A stretch of DNA of 11,125 bases, from assembly GCA_913031405.1 (NCBI GenBank), contig CAJWCX010000018.1:1-11125 (forward strand), in the 5' to 3' direction. The notes below the pieces were generated by a model, which was not told where the DNA came from, made no database searches, and was given only the letters and a program-made list of their open reading frames with translations. How positions within the stretch are numbered: position 1 is the stretch's first letter; each line of letters begins with the position of its first letter. This DNA is from an uncultured Flavobacteriales bacterium (lineage in GTDB: Bacteria; Bacteroidota; Bacteroidia; Flavobacteriales_D; Crocinitomicaceae). Shown one piece after another: positions 1 to 7,153 of this stretch. The position numbers and the translations under genes are program-made.

Positions 1-1
1 T

Positions 2-103
2 GCTTCTGGCATATACTTGATACACGTTCAGGTTCCTGGAATTGGTGAGCGGGTTTTGAAGTTCTTTGCCGGAATGAGACAAGTTGATTTACAAGGTATA
101 TAG
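2..103 (+). CDS. porU: C-terminal end of a PorU-like type IX secretion sortase (partial)
   Basis: An open frame enters from the left edge and runs 33 codons to a TAG at 101-103. The readable tail includes SGIYLIHVQVPG, then VLKFFAGMRQVDLQ. A Gly-Ile-Tyr strand followed by a Lys-Phe-Phe strand and a final R-x-VDL is how flavobacterial PorU proteins end, as far as I recall. PorU is the cell-surface cysteine-protease-like enzyme that removes the C-terminal signal of T9SS cargo and works with PorV. The gene 33 bases downstream is porV, the usual partner order, and this supports the call. No catalytic residue lies in this fragment, so the identification rests on the tail and the neighbour. Another T9SS-dependent surface protein with a similar C-terminus is the main alternative. 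Confidence 0.65.
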   Translation, partial: ASGIYLIHVQVPGIGERVLKFFAGMRQVDLQGI

Positions 104-136
104 TATACCATCAATAATATGTAGAAAGATATAATT

Positions 137-1186
137 ATGAAAAATATATATAAAGTAGCTTTTTTAACCTTGGTAATGGTTCCTATGGTTTATGCAGGAA
201 ATGAAGACCGGGTCGGTTCGGCTGGGGCTTCCCATTTATTGATTAATCCTTGGGCCAGAAGCTCTGCTATTGGTGACGCCGGATATGCTCAGATTAATGG
301 TTTAGAGGCAACCTACACCAATATAGCAGGTTTAGCATATACTGATAAAACTCAGATTAAATTTAATTCTAGTAATTGGATGGGTTCAGCGGGTATTTCT
401 TTTTACTCTGCCGGTATTGCACAGAAAGTTTCAGAATCATCTAGCATTGCGATCAGTATTCAATCAATGAATTTTGGTGACATTCCAATCACCACTGTTG
501 AGAATCCGGAAGGTAATATTGGTTTTTTCTCACCGAGAACAAATATTTTTAATGTGGGTTATGCTCGAAAATTTTCATCTTCGATATCAGGAGGTATTAA
601 TTTCAAAGTGATTTCTGAGAATATCTCGAACTTAAAAGCTAGCGGAGTTGCTATAGACGCGGGAATACGTTACGTAACGGGTGAACAAGAGCAGCTTAAA
701 TTTGGAATTACATTAAAGAATGTTGGTCCAGTTATGCGCTACAGAGGTGACGGTTTGGCTCAGCAAGTGGAATATGTTACAACAGGCTTTATCGCTTCGC
801 TTGAGGAAAGATCAGCAACCTTTGAAATGCCTTCTATGCTTTGTATTGGAGGTTCTTATGATTTTATCTTTAACGAAAACAATAAGCTGAACTTGGCATT
901 CGGATTCACGGCAAATTCATTCTTCAATGACCAATACCGATTGGGATTAAACTACGCGATGACTAGTGAAAAAATGGCTTTTAATTTGAGAGCTGGTTAC
1001 GTTTATGAAAAGAATTTACTTTCTATTGAAAATCGATCAAATGCACTTGTCGGGCCTACTGCTGGATTCTCTATAGATGCACTTGTTGGAGAGAATAAAA
1101 CCGCCTTAGGACTCGAATACTGCGCTCGTTTTGCAGGGGTATTTGGTACAATCCATACTATCGGAGCAACTATTGATTTAAAATAA
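137..1186 (+). CDS. porV: PorV (LptO), T9SS outer-membrane shuttle/channel-associated protein
   Basis: 349 residues, within the usual range for PorV/PorQ-family beta-barrels. Residues 1-20 form a signal peptide (Lys start, hydrophobic core, VYA before Gly21). The mature N-terminus has the PorV signature: AGASHLLINPWARSS at about 29-43, then an Asn-x-AGLA element near 63-67. The rest alternates hydrophobic and polar residues like an outer-membrane barrel and ends in the strand IGATIDLK. In characterised systems PorV binds the C-terminal domain of cargo, takes it from the SprA (Sov) translocon and hands it to PorU for cleavage and anchoring. The PorU-like tail just upstream makes PorV more likely than the paralogue PorQ. 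The ATG has no strong Shine-Dalgarno sequence, which is normal in this phylum. Translation and probably transcription continue from porU. Confidence 0.85.
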   Translation: MKNIYKVAFLTLVMVPMVYAGNEDRVGSAGASHLLINPWARSSAIGDAGYAQINGLEATYTNIAGLAYTDKTQIKFNSSNWMGSAGISFYSAGIAQKVSESSSIAISIQSMNFGDIPITTVENPEGNIGFFSPRTNIFNVGYARKFSSSISGGINFKVISENISNLKASGVAIDAGIRYVTGEQEQLKFGITLKNVGPVMRYRGDGLAQQVEYVTTGFIASLEERSATFEMPSMLCIGGSYDFIFNENNKLNLAFGFTANSFFNDQYRLGLNYAMTSEKMAFNLRAGYVYEKNLLSIENRSNALVGPTAGFSIDALVGENKTALGLEYCARFAGVFGTIHTIGATIDLK

Positions 1187-1201
1187 AGATTCATTCACTT
1201 T

Positions 1202-1217
1202 TTTGGGACTTTGGGAC
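1202..1217 (+). repeat. Tandem 8-base direct repeat TTTGGGAC x2
   Basis: Two perfect copies of TTTGGGAC lie head to tail in the porV-greA gap. Each carries TTTG, the -33 element of Bacteroidetes promoters, but I find no matching TAnnTTTG about 19 bases downstream, so I do not call a promoter. It may be a small slippage duplication or half-sites for a regulator. It is real in the sequence; its function is unknown. Confidence 0.35.
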
Positions 1218-1219
1218 GA

Positions 1220-1242
1220 TGACTTGAAGTCAGAAATTTTTT
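1220..1242 (+). terminator. Weak candidate intrinsic terminator after porV
   Basis: TGACT and AGTCA form a 5-bp stem around a TGA loop (1220-1232), followed by GAAA and six T residues (1237-1242). It lies in the 71-base gap between porV and greA, where a transcript end would make sense. The stem is short and only moderately GC-rich, and the T run starts four bases after it, so termination would be inefficient at best. Confidence 0.25.
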
Positions 1243-1257
1243 AATAAGACGATTGTT

Positions 1258-1731
1258 ATGTCTAAGATTAATTATTACACTTTAGAGGGCTTACAGAGCC
1301 TTAAAGACGAATTACACGAGCTGAAGACGGTTCAGAGACCGTCTATTTCCGCGCAGATTGCTGAAGCTCGGGATAAAGGCGATTTATCTGAAAATGCTGA
1401 ATACGATGCAGCTAAGGAAGCTCAAGGAATTCTAGAAATGAAAATTTCCAAGCTCGAAGATATCGTTGCAAACGCTCGCTTAATTGATGACTCGAGTATT
1501 GATAGCTCGAAGGTTTATATTCTGTCAAATGTAAAAATCAAAAATGTTTCGAATGGAATGGAGATTGAATATAAGTTGGTAGCGGAAAACGAGGCTGATC
1601 TAAAAGCAAAAAAGATATCTGTAGAATCACCCATAGGAAAAGGACTCTTGGGTAAATCTGTCGGTGATATTGCTGAAATCACTACGCCTGGAGGATCTAT
1701 GAAGTTTGAAATCTGTGAAATTTCACGTTGA
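1258..1731 (+). CDS. greA: Transcription elongation (transcript cleavage) factor GreA
   Basis: 157 residues, the normal GreA length (E. coli GreA has 158). Residues 1-75 are the N-terminal antiparallel coiled coil that enters the RNA polymerase secondary channel. Its tip reads EARDKGDLSENAEYDAAKE, with the acidic pair Asp42 and Glu45 that coordinates Mg2+ for cleavage of backtracked RNA. Residues 80-157 form the FKBP-like domain with the family's closing pattern ESPIGKGLLGKSVGDIAEITTPGG (split here from 124 to 147). It rescues stalled polymerase in the cytoplasm. The ATG follows a 71-base gap after porV, and the stop codon shares a base with the next gene's start (TGATG), so greA and the HIT gene are translationally coupled. 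Confidence 0.96.
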   Translation: MSKINYYTLEGLQSLKDELHELKTVQRPSISAQIAEARDKGDLSENAEYDAAKEAQGILEMKISKLEDIVANARLIDDSSIDSSKVYILSNVKIKNVSNGMEIEYKLVAENEADLKAKKISVESPIGKGLLGKSVGDIAEITTPGGSMKFEICEISR

Positions 1732-2126
1732 TGTCTTCTGTATTTACCAAGATTATTCATGGCGAATTACCGTCATATAAAATTGCAGAAAACGAGAAAT
1801 TCTATGCTTTTTTGGATATTAACCCCTTAAAAGAAGGGCATACTCTTGTTATCCCAAAGCAAGAGATAGATTATTTTTTCGATATTAATGATGACCTGCT
1901 TCAGGAGTATATGCTCTTTTCGAAGAGTGTGGCTAAAGCGATTGAAAAATCTATTCCATGCCTTCGAGTGGGCCTTACTGTTATTGGATTAGAGGTTCCG
2001 CATGCTCATATACACCTTATTCCAATAGAGAACATTTCGGATATGTCCTTTAATTCACCTAAATTGAAGATTACCTCAGACCGAATGTTAGAGATACAAG
2101 AATTAATTATTTCTAATTTTATTTAG
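1731..2126 (+). CDS. HIT-family nucleotide-binding hydrolase/transferase-like protein
   Basis: 131 residues from the ATG that shares its A with the greA stop codon; an in-frame TTG three bases earlier is less likely. The family pattern is complete. The N-terminus has SVFTKIIHGELPSYKI and then FYAFLDINPLKEGHTLVIPK (about 24-43). The histidine triad is PHAHIHLIP with His91, His93 and His95. The middle histidine is expected to form the nucleotidyl intermediate on the alpha-phosphate of purine nucleotide substrates such as nucleoside phosphoramidates or dinucleoside polyphosphates. The exact substrate cannot be read from the sequence. As far as I recall, the greA-HIT pair recurs in Bacteroidetes, but it implies no known shared pathway. 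The gene ends one base before the convergent minus-strand gene. Confidence 0.92.
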   Translation: MSSVFTKIIHGELPSYKIAENEKFYAFLDINPLKEGHTLVIPKQEIDYFFDINDDLLQEYMLFSKSVAKAIEKSIPCLRVGLTVIGLEVPHAHIHLIPIENISDMSFNSPKLKITSDRMLEIQELIISNFI

Positions 2127-2127
2127 A

Positions 2128-4380
2128 TTATTTAAGTTCGGTGTTGATGAAAAATTGTGCAGACCCTTCATAATTCTCTGCCGATACTTCAAAGGTTTTA
2201 GACTGGTGTCCATTGAGTCCATTGGTATCAAATAGAACTGTAATAGTACTGGTTTGATTTGGTTTGAGTTCTTTATTACTTTGCTTGATTTGTAGAACTT
2301 CATCTTTATAAGGGATCAGTACTTTTAATTCTGTATTTGAAGTATTTTTAATATTGAACTCAGCACTCAGAACATCTCCAGTTTTGCCATTAAGTATATT
2401 TGCCACATGTTTTTCAGTTTCCAACGGAAAGCTGAATCTATTTCGTTTGATGGTCATGCTTTCTATCTCAATTTTTCGTTCGATGCCAGCTGATTTTGAA
2501 AAGACGGATTCATTTTGAATGACGACATCATCGCTCGTAGACTGATCTGCTGCATATTCTCCGAATGGAGCAGAGGAGAATATTAATTGTCCCTTGTTAT
2601 CCGAATTAGCATTGATAAATTCTTTAAAGACGCCCTCATCGACCTCTTTGAAGTAATTCATGAGTGAAGAAATCCTTCTTTTGGTGAGATTAATATTATA
2701 AGCGGTATTGGCTACAGGACTCGCAAATCCACGAATAAATAAAGAAACTGTGGATCCTGTTTTGAGTTCGTCGAGAACCATGGTTTTGAATACCTCAAGA
2801 TCAGCGGCTCCACGATCTACTTGCTCTCTGAAAAAAATATCTAGTTCATTTACGAGTTGTACAGATTCACTTTCTTCCAGACCCTTGGCCACCTCTTTTT
2901 TATAGTAATCGTAGCGATCCACATAAAGCTGATAGGTATCCATATAGTTTTGCTTTGTGGTTGTTCTTAACGTAGAAGCATCTGGCTCATCATTTCTGAA
3001 ATAGAGAGTGATAGGAAGCAATTTCGTCACTATTTCCTCCATGATAATGGTGTCCACTTTGACTTCTTCTGTAATCAATTCTATTTCTGGGTAGTCTGCA
3101 TAGATGTCGCTACAACAGGTTGGATTTTTAGCATAGTAACTGCCCAAACGGTTAGAAGCCATATAGGTCGTATCGTTATGGCGAAAGTAATAGGTGTCAT
3201 TTGCAGGGCTATTAATTGGTTCCATTGCATTTATCGGACTTGAAAAGACACCGTCCAAATTAATGCTGTAATGCACGTCTTGCCCTCCAAAACCATTGTG
3301 CCAAGGAGAAGAGAAGTAAAGTTTGTTTTCTGCATGGTCATACCATGGTGAAATCTCGTTTTCATAAGTATTGATAATGTCAATATTTCGAGGTTCTTTA
3401 AATTCGATGCCATTGATACTTTCAGCCATCCAGATGTCCAACCCTCCTACGCCACCTCTTCTATTTGAACAGAAAAACAGATAATCTACACCATCGACGT
3501 TTGCAAACCTTGGCATGGTGCTGTTTTTACCTTTTTGATTGATATTTGGACCTAAAGTGTCTAAAACAGTGAATTTACCATTGCTATAATCTGCTACAAC
3601 AATGTGACAGGTGAAGCTGAAACCATTGTCATTACATGTGCTATAGTAAAATTTGGTTCCATCTGTTGAAAATGATCCATTGCCGTAATTGTTATCAGGA
3701 TTGAAAAGGTCTTCATTGATCTGATAAGGTTCAAATCCGCCAATACTATCCAATTTTGAATAGAACAATTTATTCCTATATGATTTACTGTAAACCTCTT
3801 CCTCTTGGTTCATTGAATCTGCTTTTAGCGAAGAGAAAACCAACTTCTTATCTTTAAAGTCATGAGGGAATTCAGCATCGTATGAATTGACAGTAAGCGG
3901 GAGATGAATTAAGGAATCTTCAGATTTATCTAGGTTTTTAAGTGCCCATTGTGCTGATTCTACCTCTTTTTCTGATTTTTTATAGTACCATGAATTATTT
4001 TTACCACTTAGTTTTTTTAAACTGAGTTTAAATGTTTTTAAGGCTTTCGCATAATGACCGTTTTGTTTTTGCATCAACCCAAGGTTCAAGAGACTGTTTT
4101 CATATTTTTTAGTTTGTTCTCTTGCATATACTTTGGCATAATACCTTTCTGCTTCAACATAATTTTTATATGCTCTTTGAGTTTCCGCGTATTTCCAAAG
4201 TAGCTCAATTGAGTTTGAGTCTTTTTCTAATGCTTGTTTATAATAATCGAGGGCATAATAATAATCACCTTGTTTGAATTGTTCATCTGCAAATGAAATA
4301 AGCTTCTTAATTTTGTTCTGAGACAAGCCAGTTAACGTACAAAAAAGAAAATATAACAGAATTAAATATAATCTGGGCAT
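2128..4380 (-). CDS. PorE-like TPR / PD40 propeller / OmpA-like protein with Ig-like tail
   Basis: 750 residues. Residues 1-20 are a signal peptide (hydrophobic, cleaved near LS/QN, no lipobox). Residues 24-150 are TPR-like helices (ADEQFKQGDYYYALDYYKQA). Residues 175-425 are WD40-like PD40 repeats, for example FFCSNRRGGVGGLDIW at 302-317 and a Thr-Cys-Cys-Ser-Asp-Ile-Tyr element at 421-427. Residues 455-640 are OmpA-like: LYFRNDEPD, then GFASPVANTAYNINLTKRR at 551-569 and ERKIEI. Residues 655-750 resemble a DUF1573/HYDIN-type Ig domain. In T9SS, PorE has TPR, propeller and OmpA domains and is thought to tie outer-membrane components to peptidoglycan. The adjacent PorP/SprF gene supports that role. 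Oddities: the peptidoglycan-contacting Asp of OmpA_C is Ser554, the carboxypeptidase-regulatory-like domain of PorE is not evident, and the Ig tail is extra. It is probably a periplasmic paralogue, not the core PorE itself. Confidence 0.78.
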   Translation of the reverse strand: MPRLYLILLYFLFCTLTGLSQNKIKKLISFADEQFKQGDYYYALDYYKQALEKDSNSIELLWKYAETQRAYKNYVEAERYYAKVYAREQTKKYENSLLNLGLMQKQNGHYAKALKTFKLSLKKLSGKNNSWYYKKSEKEVESAQWALKNLDKSEDSLIHLPLTVNSYDAEFPHDFKDKKLVFSSLKADSMNQEEEVYSKSYRNKLFYSKLDSIGGFEPYQINEDLFNPDNNYGNGSFSTDGTKFYYSTCNDNGFSFTCHIVVADYSNGKFTVLDTLGPNINQKGKNSTMPRFANVDGVDYLFFCSNRRGGVGGLDIWMAESINGIEFKEPRNIDIINTYENEISPWYDHAENKLYFSSPWHNGFGGQDVHYSINLDGVFSSPINAMEPINSPANDTYYFRHNDTTYMASNRLGSYYAKNPTCCSDIYADYPEIELITEEVKVDTIIMEEIVTKLLPITLYFRNDEPDASTLRTTTKQNYMDTYQLYVDRYDYYKKEVAKGLEESESVQLVNELDIFFREQVDRGAADLEVFKTMVLDELKTGSTVSLFIRGFASPVANTAYNINLTKRRISSLMNYFKEVDEGVFKEFINANSDNKGQLIFSSAPFGEYAADQSTSDDVVIQNESVFSKSAGIERKIEIESMTIKRNRFSFPLETEKHVANILNGKTGDVLSAEFNIKNTSNTELKVLIPYKDEVLQIKQSNKELKPNQTSTITVLFDTNGLNGHQSKTFEVSAENYEGSAQFFINTELK

Positions 4381-5357
4381 ACTCTGTGGATGATGCGTTT
4401 TGGGTTAAATTTTCGAATAACATAACGAACGGCAAATTCTATACCTCCTCGCAATTGACTGGCCGGAACCAATTTTGAAAAATTGATGTCATAACTAATA
4501 CCAACAAAAAGATCTTTGTAGTCGTAACCAAAACTGAGACAAGCGGCGTCTTTATTTCTCCACCAAAGACCTCCATAGAGTGCCGAGTATATATCTTTCT
4601 TTCTAGTTAAATGATATTTTCCTGAACCTCCAATAATTAATTCTTTGTAGACACCCTGAGTTGAAAATTGTGCACTAGGAATCACATCCCACTTTTCGTT
4701 CAATTTAAAAGTCCCTTTTAAAAAGGCATTCATTCTTATTTCCCGAGGTATATCAAGGTCATAGAAACCTTGATTGGGTCGATTTAGATTATATGCACCA
4801 GCCCCAACAAGCACTTTAAATCGATTATTACGATACCACTCATAAATCATACCTGCTCCAATGGACAAATTTGTTTTTCGAGAATTTTGATAAATTTCGT
4901 TTGTAGGAGCACCAGGGTCAAAAACGTAACCGTTATATTGATTGTCAAAATAAAGTGCATCCCAATTGATTTGACGGTGATTCATTCCAAAATTCACTCC
5001 TGGACGTATAACATGCGTGGAATCTTGAGTTAATTTAATGGCATATGATATATTTCCCTGCATTTCTACAGTTCTGAATTTACCATCTCCAGCTTGGTCA
5101 TTAAATGTATTGACCCCCCAGCCGAAGTTCTTGAATTTACCATCCACAGATACAGCTGTTGTGCTAAAGGGCACTGTCACGCTTCTCCACTGATCTCGAT
5201 AATTCCCTATGAATCTGAAATCACCATCAAAATGTCCGGCATGACCTGGATTTTGGAATAGTTGGTTATCGTTAAATTGTGACCAATGTATATCCTGGGC
5301 TCGTGAAAGACCTGCTAGAATAAACGATAAGAAAAATGAAAGATAAAGGAGCTTCAT
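4362..5357 (-). CDS. PorP/SprF-family type IX secretion outer-membrane protein
   Basis: 331 residues. Residues 1-20 are a signal peptide ending LSRA before Gln21. The mature start QDIHWSQFNDNQLFQNPGHAG, then DFRFIGNYRDQWRSV (46-60, with VPFSTTAVSVDGKF following), is diagnostic for PorP/SprF (read here in parts). The rest is a predicted outer-membrane beta-barrel with aromatic-rich strands. Family members such as SprF of Flavobacterium are needed for secretion or surface attachment of a partner adhesin with a type B C-terminal domain. No such adhesin is encoded here. The last 19 bases overlap the start of the PorE-like gene in another frame, so the two are translationally coupled and probably act as a pair. 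Genomes carry several paralogues of this family, so I give no specific symbol. Confidence 0.9.
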   Translation of the reverse strand: MKLLYLSFFLSFILAGLSRAQDIHWSQFNDNQLFQNPGHAGHFDGDFRFIGNYRDQWRSVTVPFSTTAVSVDGKFKNFGWGVNTFNDQAGDGKFRTVEMQGNISYAIKLTQDSTHVIRPGVNFGMNHRQINWDALYFDNQYNGYVFDPGAPTNEIYQNSRKTNLSIGAGMIYEWYRNNRFKVLVGAGAYNLNRPNQGFYDLDIPREIRMNAFLKGTFKLNEKWDVIPSAQFSTQGVYKELIIGGSGKYHLTRKKDIYSALYGGLWWRNKDAACLSFGYDYKDLFVGISYDINFSKLVPASQLRGGIEFAVRYVIRKFNPKRIIHRVCPDYI

Positions 5358-5358
5358 T

Positions 5359-5380
5359 CTTAACTGATTTTCAGTCTAAG
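5359..5380 (-). promoter_or_regulatory. Hairpin in the leader directly before the porP/sprF start
   Basis: On the minus strand the arms are CTTA-g-ACTGA and TCAGT-TAAG around an AAA loop: nine base pairs with a single bulged G. It ends one base before the ATG of the PorP/SprF gene. No T run follows, so it is not an intrinsic terminator. Its position would place the ribosome-binding region in the 3' arm, so it could affect translation, or it could be a DNA operator. Role inferred only. Confidence 0.4.
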
Positions 5381-5406
5381 TTACAACAAAAAAACCAATA
5401 AATAAA
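5376..5406 (-). promoter_or_regulatory. Weak candidate promoter for the PorP/SprF-PorE-like pair
   Basis: On the minus strand TAACTTAG (5376-5383) matches TAnnTTTG except for one base. After a 19-base spacer upstream is TTTA (5403-5406), one base off the -33 TTTG. The spacing fits the Bacteroidetes sigma factor, but both boxes are imperfect in an AT-rich gap where chance matches are easy. The pair could instead be read through from the SDR gene 49 bases upstream. Confidence 0.25.
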
Positions 5407-6093
5407 TTAAGGAGTTGTCAATGAAACGGGAATGATTTTACCGTTTAAAAATCGGCCTTGTTTGTTTGCAAAGTCATAAATGTAAGCCGCCATATCCTCA
5501 GGCTGAATCTCTGCTTTAAACCCTGGAAATGCTTTTTCAAGCATGGCTGTTTGTACTGCTCCCAAACAGAGACAGTTCATTTTAATTGAACTGTTTTTAT
5601 ATTCTTCAGCAAAAACTTCTGTAAACGCACATATCGCTGCTTTTGAACTGGAATAGGCTGTTAGTCCAGCGAATTTTGCTGAGCCTTGAAAACCACCCAT
5701 TGAGCTGATATTAACAATATGGGAAGAAGCTTTATTTAAGTATGGTAAGGTATACTGTGTTACCTCCATTATCCCTGCTGAATTAATTTGATACGATTTG
5801 TTGAGGTCATTTTTTGTCAACTCATGAAATGGCTTATTGACGAGATAACCAGCATTATTAATGAGTATGTCGATTGAAACGTGATTTTTTAATGCAGATA
5901 CAAATTCATGCTTATTCACCGACTCGAGATCAAGATGATAAGAATGCACGTTACTATATGAAGAAAAAGAACGGTCCATTAAATCTAAACTTCGAGAAAA
6001 GCAAACAACATGGCAACCCTCTTTTGCAGCTTTTTCGACTAGGGCTTTACCAATACCAGTGCTCCCACCTATGATTACAACGGTTTTATTCAT
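5407..6093 (-). CDS. Short-chain dehydrogenase/reductase (classical SDR)
   Basis: 228 residues from the ATG at 6093; an in-frame TTG one codon upstream is unlikely. It is a Rossmann-fold NAD(P)-dependent oxidoreductase. The dinucleotide motif GGSTGIG is at 9-15, Arg34 after the second strand suggests NADP(H) preference, and NNAG is at 79-82. The catalytic set is Asn104, Ser131 (in NISS), Tyr147 and Lys151 (YSSSK). It is a little short for the family (about 250) but complete. Its ATG lies inside the last codons of the second paaE-like gene (8-base overlap), so it is co-translated with the paa reductase arm. It may oxidise or reduce a hydroxy/keto or aldehyde intermediate related to aromatic catabolism, but it is not one of the standard Paa enzymes (PaaH is a different family). 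The substrate is unknown. Confidence 0.9.
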   Translation of the reverse strand: MNKTVVIIGGSTGIGKALVEKAAKEGCHVVCFSRSLDLMDRSFSSYSNVHSYHLDLESVNKHEFVSALKNHVSIDILINNAGYLVNKPFHELTKNDLNKSYQINSAGIMEVTQYTLPYLNKASSHIVNISSMGGFQGSAKFAGLTAYSSSKAAICAFTEVFAEEYKNSSIKMNCLCLGAVQTAMLEKAFPGFKAEIQPEDMAAYIYDFANKQGRFLNGKIIPVSLTTP

Positions 6094-7150
6094 CAAAGCT
6101 AATTTTTAAAATTTCGCTTGTTGGGTGTGCTTGACAGGTTAATATGTAACCGTCTTTTACCTCTTTATCCGAAAGCGAGTAATTCAAATCCATTGATGCA
6201 GAACCCTCGATCACTTTCGCTTTACATGAACAGCAAACTCCACCGAGACATGAGTAAGGAGCATCTAGTCCTTCTTCTTCAGTTGCATTAAGTAGTGAGC
6301 TTCCTTTACCAGAAAGTTCAAATGTGGCTTCATCATCGTCGACAATGACGGTTACGGTTGAAGTTCCATCAAAAGCGGTGGTTTTTTTTTCACTTCTTGT
6401 TTTTACTGGAGTTGTAAAAAGCTCAAATCGTATTCTTTCTTCAGATATTCCAAAAAATTGGAGTGTTTCCCGAGAAGAGTGAATCATTTCTTCTGGTCCA
6501 CAAATTAAGAAGTAATCATTTTTTAGTAGTTCTATATTTTCCTTAATCAAAAGAGTTAAAGATTCCTTATCGATTCGTCCTTCTCTCATTGACGCGGATT
6601 TTTCTCGACTCAAAAAGTGAAATGTTGATTTTAAGGATAGTTTTTTCAGATCTTCAATGAAAATGGCCTCTTGAAGGGACTTGTTTCCATAAATCAGGTT
6701 ACAATCTTTTTCGCTAGTGTTAGATTTTAATATGGAAAGTAACGGTGTGATTCCACTACCAGCGGCAATGGCAACAAAACTTTTTGCATCTTTAGGCAAG
6801 GTGAAATTACCCGTTGGTGCAGAAACGGATATGGGTTTAGAAAGATCTTTTAAATCATTTATCCAATTCGATACGACTCCATTTTCAACCCGTTTAATAG
6901 CGATTTGAAGTGGCTCATTGGGATGACTACAAATAGAATAAGATCTACGGTATTCATTATTATCAATATTCACAAGAAGGGTGATATATTGTCCTGGTTC
7001 ATAAATGAATTCGGCTTTTAATTCTTCTGGCACATCAAATTCAAGAGCAACAGCTTTTGAGTTCAATTTATGAATCTTCGATATCATTACGTCATAAAAA
7101 CCCTTATGATTTTTCTTTAATTTTTTCCCAAAAAGACCGAACATACCCAT
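6086..7150 (-). CDS. Second PaaE-like FAD/[2Fe-2S] oxidoreductase
   Basis: 354 residues with the same domain order as PaaE. Residues 18-115 are an FAD-binding barrel with RRSYS at 68-72. Residues 125-245 are an NAD(P)-binding domain with GSGITP at 131-136 and CGPEEM at 217-222. A linker leads to a plant-type ferredoxin domain at 262-354 with cluster cysteines 301, 306, 309 and 339 (CLGGVCCSC...C). It starts three bases after the stop of the first paaE, so the two are a tandem duplicate pair in one transcript. In my hand alignment of the last 57 residues of the two proteins, 37 are identical. The N-terminus is about 11 residues longer than in paaE and Lys-rich (KKLKKNHK). All cofactor residues are intact, so it should be an active reductase, either an alternative donor to the epoxidase or a donor to another oxygenase or desaturase. 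Confidence 0.88.
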   Translation of the reverse strand: MGMFGLFGKKLKKNHKGFYDVMISKIHKLNSKAVALEFDVPEELKAEFIYEPGQYITLLVNIDNNEYRRSYSICSHPNEPLQIAIKRVENGVVSNWINDLKDLSKPISVSAPTGNFTLPKDAKSFVAIAAGSGITPLLSILKSNTSEKDCNLIYGNKSLQEAIFIEDLKKLSLKSTFHFLSREKSASMREGRIDKESLTLLIKENIELLKNDYFLICGPEEMIHSSRETLQFFGISEERIRFELFTTPVKTRSEKKTTAFDGTSTVTVIVDDDEATFELSGKGSSLLNATEEEGLDAPYSCLGGVCCSCKAKVIEGSASMDLNYSLSDKEVKDGYILTCQAHPTSEILKISFDE

Positions 7151-7153
7151 AAT

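Noticed and set aside
1728..1730. TTG as start of the HIT protein
   Set aside because: The next codon is an ATG overlapping the greA stop (TGATG), a common coupled arrangement and a better start.
1515..1760. 81-codon minus-strand frame opposite greA
   Set aside because: It is antisense to the FKBP-like domain of greA, with no recognisable domain or start signal.
6094..6096. TTG as start of the SDR
   Set aside because: The next codon is an ATG giving MNKTVVIIGGS, the normal SDR beginning just before the first Rossmann strand.
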